Positions 28,488 to 37,210 of a stretch of DNA of 64,000 nucleotides are shown here, piece by piece. A model generated the notes under the pieces. It was not told the DNA's origin and searched no databases. It worked only from the letters and a program-made list of their open reading frames with translations. This DNA comes from Kalmanozyma brasiliensis GHG001. Lineage: Eukaryota; Basidiomycota; Ustilaginomycetes; Ustilaginales. The first letter of the stretch is position 1. Every line of letters begins with the position of its first letter. The position numbers and the translations under genes were made by a program. Location of the stretch: positions 1 to 64,000 of the forward strand of contig NW_015961955.1 of NCBI RefSeq assembly GCF_000497045.1. Reading direction: 5' to 3'.

Positions 28488-28935
28488 TGGGCGCTGTTCA
28501 CATTGTACTTTGTAGACTCACTCCGTCCAATGGAACTCGGTAACCACATCGTCTGTGTGCTTGATCATGATCCACTTTGAGACGGAGGTGGCTGCCGACG
28601 AATCTCGCTGCGCAGCCGCCAGCCTGCAAGCATGAGCAATGCCCGAGCCCTTACCTCTACCTAAGACTGACACCAGCTTGCGAATGGCTCGACGTACTGT
28701 TAGTCAATTGTGTGTCGGCGTCATCTCGACACCACATCAGCGTCGTCAAGCGGGACGTCGAAAGCGTTGAGTCGCGTGTCGAAAAGTGTTACTTTCCGAA
28801 ATCGGCAGCGCGCTCGGCTCAGTTTCTTCTCGACTTCATTTCACCTCTTGACCATTCCGCACCTTCCTTCCGCTCTTCCGTCACTCACACCACCACATCC
28901 GACAAGGATGTAGCCAACCCCTCACACAGCTTACG
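28488..28935. promoter_or_regulatory. Intergenic region and promoter of RMI1
   Basis: 448 bp between the exchanger stop and the RMI1 ATG. The last 150 bases are CT-rich. Short ORFs here lack similarity. Confidence 0.4.
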
Positions 28936-30210
28936 ATGTCGAACGAAGTACCTCCAGCAGTAACGCGGCTTCTCTCGGCAAGATACCCAACTCTGGATGT
29001 CGACCCCACCTGGCTCACCCGCTGTGTCAATGAACTCCGCCAACGCGATGCATCTCTTCGCGCAGGCACACCAGACCAGCTTGCGCGGGCAGTACGACAG
29101 ATCCTGCTCGACTCGGATCTTGCCGAGGTATCTTCGGCTTCATCAAGCCGTCTGACCGCTGCTTTGCGCTCGGCAAAGATCGGCGACGCAGGCCGTGCAG
29201 CGGTAGTCGTCCAAATCGAGAGCATGCTCGACATCGGTCACTCCGCATCTGTGCAGCTGGAGATCGCAGAGGCGCGGAGGGAGATGCGCCGATCGAACGT
29301 GGATCCGAACACCTCGCTCGCTGAGGAGACCAAGACGCAAGGTGCGGCCACGAGTGCGGATCACATGGCGGACTTCCAAGCGCAGGAAGACGACAAGGTC
29401 ATGGGCACGACGGTCTTTCCCCGTCGAATGCTGCGGCTCGAGCTCTCAGATGGGAGGCAGAAGGTAACGGCCATAGAGTTGCAACGCATACCCGGTCTGG
29501 ACATGAACACCACGAGGATGGGAGCCAAGCTTCTGCTCAAGGGCGTGAACGTGAAGGACGGATATGCGTTGTTGACGCCCCAGACGGTGGGTGTGGAGGG
29601 CGGGGCGGTGGATGAGAAGGATAGTTTTTGGGAGGAGAAGCTGATCGAGAGGCTTCGCGCTCAGCTGGGCAAGCCTAAGGAGGACGAGAGTGGTCCGCGT
29701 GGGAGGCCAATTCGAGGACCTGAAGGCGCGGAGAGTGGGACGAATGCCAGGGAGAAGCGCGGATTCAGCCCTGACGACGATGAGAGCGCGCTGCTGGCGG
29801 CGCTGGAGGCGGAACAGGAGATGATGGCGGTCGCTTCTACCTCCAGAGGCACCGGCGCAACGGCGAACACGAAGCTCAACCCTCCCAATAGCAACAGAGC
29901 GACGACTTCGGCGGCACCACAATCGCCCGCAGCCGCACGTCAACGAGCCACCCTCGTCGTCCCTGACAGCATGCAGAGCTCAAACGCAAACTCTCGCACC
30001 CAAGTCAAGTCGAGCGCGACACAGGAGAACCCCATCGCGATCATCGACAGCGATGACGAAGTGTTTGCCGATGTGCCGGACGAGGCTTTTGCTGGGCTGG
30101 AGGACGTAGAGATGAACGCGCAAACGAAGCGAAAGTCCGAGCGCAGTGGAGAAACGAAACCGGGCGCCAGCAACTCGTGGGCTGAACCGATCGTCATCGA
30201 TTCTGACTAA
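28936..30210 (+). CDS. RMI1: RecQ-mediated genome instability protein 1 (RMI1), with C-terminal SUMO-interaction-like motifs
   Basis: 424 aa. The N-terminal helical (DUF1767) region at about residues 5-60 is followed after an acidic linker by the OB fold: Leu-Arg-Leu-Glu-Leu-Ser-Asp-Gly, Ala-Ile-Glu-Leu-Gln-Arg-Ile-Pro-Gly-Leu, Gly-Ala-Lys-Leu-Leu-Leu-Lys-Gly-Val-Asn-Val and Leu-Leu-Thr-Pro-Gln-Thr-Val, ending near residue 215. RMI1 is the structural partner of topoisomerase III and a RecQ helicase that dissolves double Holliday junctions in the nucleus. The C-terminal half is disordered. It has an Ile-Ala-Ile-Ile-Asp-Ser-Asp-Asp-Glu motif at about 367-375, and the protein ends Pro-Ile-Val-Ile-Asp-Ser-Asp. 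Both fit SUMO-interaction motifs (hydrophobic core plus acidic/Ser flank). Confidence 0.9.
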   Translation: MSNEVPPAVTRLLSARYPTLDVDPTWLTRCVNELRQRDASLRAGTPDQLARAVRQILLDSDLAEVSSASSSRLTAALRSAKIGDAGRAAVVVQIESMLDIGHSASVQLEIAEARREMRRSNVDPNTSLAEETKTQGAATSADHMADFQAQEDDKVMGTTVFPRRMLRLELSDGRQKVTAIELQRIPGLDMNTTRMGAKLLLKGVNVKDGYALLTPQTVGVEGGAVDEKDSFWEEKLIERLRAQLGKPKEDESGPRGRPIRGPEGAESGTNAREKRGFSPDDDESALLAALEAEQEMMAVASTSRGTGATANTKLNPPNSNRATTSAAPQSPAAARQRATLVVPDSMQSSNANSRTQVKSSATQENPIAIIDSDDEVFADVPDEAFAGLEDVEMNAQTKRKSERSGETKPGASNSWAEPIVIDSD

Positions 30211-30343
30211 AAGCCGGAGTGGGGCGCTTCTCCATATTGGACGGGCTTGGCTCACCTAGCCGTCTTCGTACGTATAGCACCGGCCTCACCCCACACGAAT
30301 TGAACGCAAACACATTCCAAGTTGATGGCATCGTGCTATTGGA

Positions 30344-31042
30344 TCATCGCTCGGCGTGGAACGGCGGTCGCGAGCTATCTGGAGACTCCTGCTGCTCCGA
30401 GTCTTCGGCCCTTTGCAGCCCAACACCCGGCACCCGCCTCTCCATCTCCCTGTCCTCCACCGCGGGTCTGGCCTCCTGTCCACCCGAGCCCCTGCCCGAT
30501 GCGCCCTCGAACAGCTCCTGATATCCACCCTCTCCCTCCCATCTATTGAACATCTTCGCACACTCCTCGGCACTCGGCTGACCCGCGCACGGATCCGCGC
30601 CGCACTCGATCAGCACCCGCACCACCTCGTCGTATCCTTTGAACACGGCACCCGCAACGATGCTCTGACCACGCCCGTTGAGCTGATTGACATCCGAAGG
30701 CGTCGCAATCTCCTGCAGCATTCGACGCACAAGCTCGGCGTGCCCGTGGTACGAGGCGAGCATGAGCAGGGTGTCGCCGCGGTTGTTGGTGAGGTTGGGT
30801 GGGAGGCCGGCGGAGAGGTAGGTGAGAAGGAGGGGGTCGCCGCGACGGGCCAGGTCGAACATCTACGAGCGAGGGATAGAGGTCAGTCTGGGTCATGAGC
30901 GAGGAAGGCTGGGCTGGGAACAGGTGGCTCTTACTCGGTTGGCAAGGTCGATGGCGGCATCGGGAAGTTGCGAGACGGATTGTGGGCGAGTCGGAGAGGG
31001 ATGCTCCTGCAGAGAAGACGTTTCGGGTACGTTGTCTGACAT
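30344..31042 (-). CDS. Small ankyrin-repeat protein, two exons
   Basis: Exon 1 31042-30935 (36 codons) and exon 2 30862-30344, with a 72-nt intron (30934-30863, GTAAGA donor, TAG acceptor); product 208 aa. Splicing joins Asp-Leu-Ala-Asn-Arg to Met-Phe-Asp-Leu-Ala-Arg-Arg-Gly-Asp. About three ankyrin units follow: one from residue 37, one with Asn-Arg-Gly-Asp-Thr-Leu-Leu-Met-Leu-Ala-Ser-Tyr-His-Gly-His, and one with Gly-Arg-Gly-Gln-Ser-Ile-Val-Ala-Gly-Ala-Val-Phe-Lys-Gly-Tyr ending Gly-Ala-Asp-Pro. The tail is Glu/Ser-rich. Fungi have many such stand-alone ankyrin proteins with protein-binding roles; no specific partner can be inferred. The gene is divergent from the alanyl-tRNA synthetase. 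Confidence 0.88.
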
Positions 31043-31391
31043 CTTTTAGGTTGGTAATGTCGTTGCAGTCTGAAGATGGTGGGGAGAAAGCTCGGCTCAG
31101 CGAGCAGTGGCAAGGCAATCATACCTCTCATGTCACCTCGAGCCCGTAGGAAGGAGTATTGGACCCTGAATCTGAGTGAGCTTCTGCATATGCGTGCATG
31201 AGTCTTCGAGACTGAGACTAATAAGCATTATGTAATTGCACACGAGTCACACACGTGACGCCAACACCAATTCTTCGCAGCGCACAGAGGAAGAAGCACA
31301 GCTCAAGCGAAAAGAAAGCTCAGCGTATCGCTATCTTCTCTTGACGGTCTTCCACATCCCTCGCAGTGCAAAGCAAACGATCACCCAGTTG
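31043..31391. promoter_or_regulatory. Short divergent promoter, ankyrin gene / alanyl-tRNA synthetase
   Basis: 349 bp between the ankyrin ATG and the first ATG of the synthetase. The synthetase frame is open upstream to 31236 but lacks an ATG there. Confidence 0.45.
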
Positions 31392-31943
31392 ATGCAAACA
31401 GCTCGTGCCTGCAACCTTCTGGCTCCCGGCATCGTACGCTCATTTTCAGTCCTCTCTACGACAAGACTGGCTCCTCCTCGACTAGCGTACACGACCCCCC
31501 TCTTCACTACAGCATCGAGAACTCTTCTACCTAGAAGCCTCGCATACGGCATCGCTCCCGCGACCCGAAAGAGCAGCTCTGTTCGATACAGCACCACCTC
31601 CACCCGCTCTTCTCGCGCGCAAGCCCTCCCGACAATGACCGAGGCCGCCCCGCAAACGTCGGCCACCACCTCTCGCTTCGGCGACTGGCCTGCCACCAAG
31701 GTGCGAGACACCTTCACCGGCTACTTCAAGGAGCGCGCACACACCTTTGTTCCCTCGTCCTCCACTATTCCCTACGATGACCCCACGCTCCTCTTCGCCA
31801 ATGCCGGCATGAACCAGTACAAGCCCATCTTCCTCGGCGTTGCCGATCCCAACTCGTCGTTCGGCTCCATGAAGCGCGCCGTCAACTCGCAAAAGTGCAT
31901 CCGTGCCGGTGGAAAGCACAACGACCTCGACGACGTCGGCAAG

Positions 31944-31983
<40 letters not shown>

Positions 31984-34595
31984 GGTCTTTTGGCGACTAC
32001 TTCAAGAAGGAGGCAATCGAGATGGCATGGGAGCTGCTCACCGTGGTGTACGGTCTGCCCAAGGACCGTCTCTACGTCACCTACTTTGAGGGCGATGCCA
32101 AGCAGGGGCTCGAACCTGATCTGGAAGCCCGCGATCTTTGGCTCAAGGTGGGTGTCGCGGAGGACCACATCCTCACTGGGGACGCCAAGGACAACTTCTG
32201 GGAGATGGGCGCTACCGGTCCCTGCGGTCCCTGCTCCGAGATCCACTACGACCGCATCGGCGGCCGCAACGCTTCCGACCTCGTCAACAAGGACGACCCC
32301 AACGTCATCGAGATTTGGAACAACGTCTTCATGCAGTTCAACCGCGAGGAAGATGCCTCGTTGCGGCCCTTGCCCGCCAAGCACATCGACACGGGCATGG
32401 GTTTTGAGCGCCTCGTCTCCATCTTGCAGGACAAGCCTTCCAACTACGACACGGACGTCTTCACGCCCATCTTCAACAAGATCCAGGAGCTCACCGGTGC
32501 ACGCGCCTACACGGGCAAGCTCGGCGCCGAGGACAAGGACGGCATCGACACCGCCTACCGTGTCGTCGCCGACCACGTTCGAACGCTCACCTTTGCCATC
32601 TCGGACGGCGGTGTGCCCGACCGCGACGGTCGCGGTTACGTGCTGCGCCGCATCCTACGCAGGGGTACTCGCTATGTGAGGAAGTACTTCCAGGTGCCCA
32701 TCGGCTCGTTCTTCTCGCAGCTCGTGCCGACGCTCGTTGACCAGATGGGTCACTTCTTCCCGGAAATCACCAAGAAAGTCGACGATGTCAAGGCGATCCT
32801 CGACGAGGAGGAGGCGTCGTTTGCGCGCACGCTCGATCGCGGCGAGAAGCTGTTCGAGGAGTACGCCGCCAAAGCCAAGGCGGCCGGTCAGAAGCAGCTG
32901 AGCGGTGGCGACGTATGGAAGCTCTACGACACGTTCGGATTCCCTGTCGATCTGACGCTCATCATGGCCGAGGAGCAGGGTTTGGGCGTCAACGAAAAGG
33001 AGTTCGAGGCGGCCCAGGCGGAGAGCAAGGAGGTGTCTAAAGCAGGCGGCAAGAAGAGCGAGGCTGAGGCGGTCAAGTTTGACGTGCACGATTTGGGTCA
33101 TCTCGAGAAGGACGACTCCGTGCCCAAGACGCAGGATGACTTCAAGTACGGCGTCGACACGGTCCAGGCGACCGTCAAGGCGATCTACCAGGACCACGCG
33201 TTTGTCGATGCGACCTCCAAGATTGGCGACCGCGCCAAGAACTTTGGTATCTTGCTCGATCGCACCTGCCTCTACGCCGAGAGCGGTGGTCAGCAGGCCG
33301 ACACGGGTCGCATCGTCATCGACGGCAAGACCGAGTTCGTCATCGAGGACGCCCAGGTGTTCTCGGGGTATGTTCTGCATATCGGTCACCTGACCAAGGG
33401 CGAGCTGTCGCTTAACGACTCCGTGACCGTCTCGTACGACCCATCGCGCCGCGGACCGCTGCAGTCGAACCACACGGCGACGCACATCCTCAATTTCGGC
33501 CTGCGCGAGATTCTCGGCGATCACATCGATCAAAAGGGCTCCCTGGTCGCGCCAACCAAGCTCCGCTTCGATTTCTCGCACAAATCCGGCGTTTCCCCTG
33601 CTGACCTGGCCAAGATCGAGGACATCTCGCTGGACTGGATCCGCCGGGACGTGGGGGTGTTTGCGAAGGAGATGCCGCTGGAGACGGCGCAGCGCATCCC
33701 CGGGCTGCGCGCTGTGTTCGGCGAGGCCTACCCGGATCCTGTGCGAGTGGTGACGCTCGAGTTTGATCTGGACACCATCGCTTCGGACCTCGAAAACACC
33801 AAGTGGCGTGGGACGAGTGTGGAGTTCTGCGGTGGAACGCACGTGCGCACGACGGGCGAGATCAAGGGCATGGTGATCACCGAGGAGAGCGGCATCGCCA
33901 AGGGCATTCGACGAATCATTGCTGTCACCGGGGCGGAGGCGAAGGAGGTGACGCGGGTGGCGGATGAAGCCGAGGCCAAGCTGGGCGAGATCGATGGCAT
34001 CCAAGAGCAGGGGGCGAAGGATGTCGCGCTCAAGACGTTCGGTACGCAGCTGGCGGTGATGGACATCTCGGTCGTTCGCAAGGCTAAACTCAACGAGCGC
34101 TTTGCAGCCATTCGCAAGAAGCTCGATACCGGTCTCAAGGCCAAGGACAAGGCGGACACCAAGGCGGTTTCCACCGCGGTGGAGGGACACTTTAAGCAAA
34201 ACCCCAACGCGGATTACTTCATCGCCGAAATGCAGGTGGGCGCCAACATGAAGGCGTTGCAATCCGCACTGCAGCTCGCTAAGAAGTCGGACAAGACGGT
34301 CTACCTGTTCAGCCAGGAGCTGGACCCTACCGGCGCCACGGTGGCCGATGGATTGGCGGCAAAGGCCAAAGTCGTACACGTCGCCTACGTCTCCACGCAC
34401 CACCGGGAGAAAGGGCTCGATGCAAAGGAGTGGGTCGAAACGAGCGTCCAGCACGTCGGTGGCAAGGCCGGCGGCAAAGCGGACAGCGCACAGGGTGTCG
34501 GTGAGATGGGCGGCAAGGCCATGGAGGACGCCGTCGAGGCCGCTAAGAGAGTTTGGATGCTCAGGTGCGGCGAGAGCGGCATGCCCCTCCAGTGA
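31392..34595 (+). CDS. ALA1: Alanyl-tRNA synthetase, mitochondrial and cytosolic forms from alternative starts
   Basis: Class II synthetase that charges tRNA-Ala and hydrolyses mischarged Ser/Gly. The ATG at 31635 gives 986 aa, like cytosolic AlaRS (human 968). The in-frame upstream ATG at 31392 adds 81 residues rich in Arg, Ser, Thr and Leu and nearly free of acidic residues, a typical mitochondrial presequence (1,067 aa). Catalytic core: Phe-Ala-Asn-Ala-Gly-Met-Asn-Gln-Tyr-Lys-Pro, the motif-2 region with His-Asn-Asp-Leu-Asp-Asp-Val-Gly and His-Thr-Phe-Phe-Glu-Met-Leu-Gly-Asn-Trp-Ser-Phe-Gly, and motif 3 with Asp-Thr-Gly-Met-Gly-Phe-Glu-Arg. Editing domain: His-Thr-Ala-Thr-His and Cys-Gly-Gly-Thr-His. 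A C-Ala domain follows. One gene probably serves both compartments, as in yeast ALA1. Confidence 0.96.
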
Positions 34596-34867
34596 AGAGT
34601 CGGAAGAGCAATCGAGATCCCGTTTAGAACAACACACGATGGGTGAGAAGAAAACGAGTGACATTAGCTGAGCCTCAGGCGCGAGTGTGAGTGTTGTACC
34701 GTACATAGAGATTGCGGGCGTGGGGACTGGCATACATTGACGTGCTCTGTGGAATGGATATGATTGGTGCTTTGTATGATACAGCGCTGCGGAGCGGGGG
34801 CGAGATGGTTCAGTGTTCAGAGCGGGCGGATTCTGGATGGATCGCTTTTGCCGACGTTGTACAGCGA

Positions 34868-36376
34868 TCACCAGTACGCTCGAGTCTCTGAGACTTCGAA
34901 GTGGACCCGCTTGGACGGCCGCTCGTCTGTAGGGGTGGCAACGTGGTCGTTGGTCGAGGTGGCGGTCGAGCTCGACGCAGAAGCCGAAGTGGAAGCCAGA
35001 GCAGAGCTTCGACTGGTGGAAGAAGTCGAAGCCATCGTCAAGGCAGACGAAGATGAGGAGCTGCTGGCTGCTTCCAAGGCGCTCAGTAGGCAGGCCATGT
35101 CGAAGGTGGTCGGCTCGGCGGCGCGCAGGTCCGGGCGATGGTTCTGGACGCGGAGAGGGCCAGCGCCAACGATGTGCTCTTGGTAATGATGGAGCAGATC
35201 ACTTGTGATGCGCTCCTCGATCTTGACTCTAGATAAACCATCTTGAGCACGACTACTGCGCAAGACCTGCTCGTGGTCCGCCTCTCGGTCGGTCAGTCTC
35301 TCCAATCGCTCTCGTTTCTGGGCTTCGGTAAGATGCCATGCCGGAATGTCGTCGTCGTCATCATCCTCGAGCTCGTCCACCTCCTCGTCTTGCTGAGCCA
35401 AATGGCTTACGCTTGCAAGCGAGGACTGGAAATCGTCATCCTGCTTGAGGGTTAGCAGGGTAAAGTCCATGTCTTCAAAGATCTGAAGCAACTGTCGAGC
35501 GTCCGGGTGCATGGAGTCGGCTTCGTCTACAGGGCCGTGATCCTTCCGTAGAGAGCGATTGCGCTCCTCTGTCTCCTGAGAGGACATGCGCTGTACGTGT
35601 CGGTGCTGTTCGCGAGCCTTGTCCCGCCTCTGCTGGAGGAGGAGCGCACGGCTGGGGACGAAGCGACCGCGCATGCGACGCTTTTGCACCAGAGATCGAG
35701 CCGAAAGCAGCTTGGTGGTAAGACTGGCGAAGTCTTTACGAGCTTCCGTCGCTCGTTGCTGGACGGCTAAAGGCTGGTCTTCGATACGCTGGATCGGCAT
35801 CATCTCTTCGTCGTCGTCGCTCTCCCAGACCCGGATCTCGCCCTCAGACTCCTCGGCGGCGTCGAAGCCTTCGTCGATCAGCTCCTCCTTCCTTCGGCAG
35901 GGCCAGCAAGCACGACGATTTGCGGCATTGTCGCGTGTATCCCCTTGTGGGAAGTAATCCAGGATCAAAGGATACTCGAGCCAACACTTTGTGCACTGTC
36001 CTCGACGTTCCGGGCCGAGAGGAATTGCAGGTTTGAAATCTTCGGACTTTGGCATACGTTCGCCGGCTCTGGACGAGGCGGCGTTCGAGATTGCTGCACC
36101 GGGATCGCGGCAGCAGTCGTGACACATGACCTTGATCGTCGCTGGACTTTCGCCCCTTGCGAGCTTTGCGAGTCTCTTGTCGTAGCGAATGAGAGCCTTG
36201 GAAGGAAAACGAAACCGAGGAAGCGACCTCTGGCAGTAGGTGCAACAAACAAGGTCGTCTTCGCGCTTGGGGCGAAAATGATTGTTGGAACCATAGTTGT
36301 TGCTACTAGCGCCATCCAAGCGGCGGCCGCCTCCGCCACCGCCATAAGGGTAGGGTCGATGGCGATGGCGAGGCAT
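34868..36376 (-). CDS. Tandem CxxC zinc-binding protein, Stc1-domain-like
   Basis: 502 aa from the ATG at 36376; 13 in-frame codons upstream include another Met, but a Pro-Arg-His-rich start at 36376 looks natural. Four CxxC pairs occur in order: Cys45-48, Cys85-88, Cys128-131 and Cys157-160. A Phe-x-x-Lys-x-Leu follows the first pair, and a Tyr-Phe-Pro-x8-Asn-x-Arg-x-Cys run precedes the last. This spacing is that of the fungal Stc1/LIM-like tandem zinc finger. In fission yeast, Stc1 bridges Argonaute RNAi complexes to the Clr4 H3K9 methyltransferase complex. The rest has basic coiled-coil stretches (about 210-290), an acidic Asp run near 340 and a Ser/Ala-rich tail. Assignment is by motif spacing only; a generic zinc-ribbon protein is the alternative. 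The existence of the gene is well supported. Confidence 0.7.
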   Translation of the reverse strand: MPRHRHRPYPYGGGGGGRRLDGASSNNYGSNNHFRPKREDDLVCCTYCQRSLPRFRFPSKALIRYDKRLAKLARGESPATIKVMCHDCCRDPGAAISNAASSRAGERMPKSEDFKPAIPLGPERRGQCTKCWLEYPLILDYFPQGDTRDNAANRRACWPCRRKEELIDEGFDAAEESEGEIRVWESDDDEEMMPIQRIEDQPLAVQQRATEARKDFASLTTKLLSARSLVQKRRMRGRFVPSRALLLQQRRDKAREQHRHVQRMSSQETEERNRSLRKDHGPVDEADSMHPDARQLLQIFEDMDFTLLTLKQDDDFQSSLASVSHLAQQDEEVDELEDDDDDDIPAWHLTEAQKRERLERLTDREADHEQVLRSSRAQDGLSRVKIEERITSDLLHHYQEHIVGAGPLRVQNHRPDLRAAEPTTFDMACLLSALEAASSSSSSSALTMASTSSTSRSSALASTSASASSSTATSTNDHVATPTDERPSKRVHFEVSETRAYW

Positions 36377-37210
36377 GGCGACGCGCAGGAATAGTGGGCC
36401 GGCGATGGCCACCAAGATCGAGTAGGTTCAGGATGGTTCCAGCCTCAGAAACGACGGTGTGCGTCTGCATAGGATTGGGCCAGAATGATCACTTCGATGC
36501 TCGAAGAAGAAAGGGAAGGAGCGAAGACTGATGCTTCATTAGAGCCAAAGAGGCTCGAGCGCTGCGCAGCAAGCAGCAGAGTCCTTGTAGAATGGGCTCA
36601 GTGGGCTGCACGCAGGTCTGCACCCTTTGCTTCCAAGCCATCACAATGTGACTTCTGAGAGGGTAGGTCGATTTTTACCTTGGATGGCAGCTGATGACGA
36701 TCTAACTACGGACCCTTGAAGCGAAAATCGAGCTGTCTCAGCTGCACCGACGAGACGTGTTTTGAAATGGAGGTGCGACACTGCTCGGCTGCCTCAACCC
36801 CTTTGGGACGCGGCTAACTCAGCAGCAAGCTGCTGGTGCTTGCAGCCGAGCCTAGGCCTGTCTGTGCTTGTGCCTGTCAGTCGCAGTCAGTCTCTCCGCA
36901 TCACGTCCGAGCCAAGCCAAATTTGGGATTGGCATGAAGCATTCTCGTCGACATCTTCTCATCTCCATCCTTCCTTCTCTACATCCTCACCTCAGCAATG
37001 CGTGGCAGCACCGTGGATTCAGCAAAGCCATAGCTGAGCTCGCTTCTCTCCTGCGAGGCCGCATCACACATTACACGCATCTATTCAACATCATCCTACC
37101 TCGAACGCGCTTAGTCCGCCCATATTGAGCCAGCACCGACCTGGGCGCAGCCTCACGACCCACCAAGATACCCTCATCACGATAACAACACAGCTGTAGC
37201 TGGAGCTGCC
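36377..37210. promoter_or_regulatory. Divergent promoter region, CxxC protein / adenylate cyclase
   Basis: 834 bp between the two ATGs, the larger part presumably the cyclase promoter and leader. Short ORFs lack similarity. No clear TATA or cAMP-type element was identified by eye. Confidence 0.4.

Noticed and set aside
32655..34871. 738-codon minus-strand ORF opposite alanyl-tRNA synthetase
   Set aside because: Antisense shadow; composition (Leu/Arg/Val-rich) mirrors the codon bias of the real gene.
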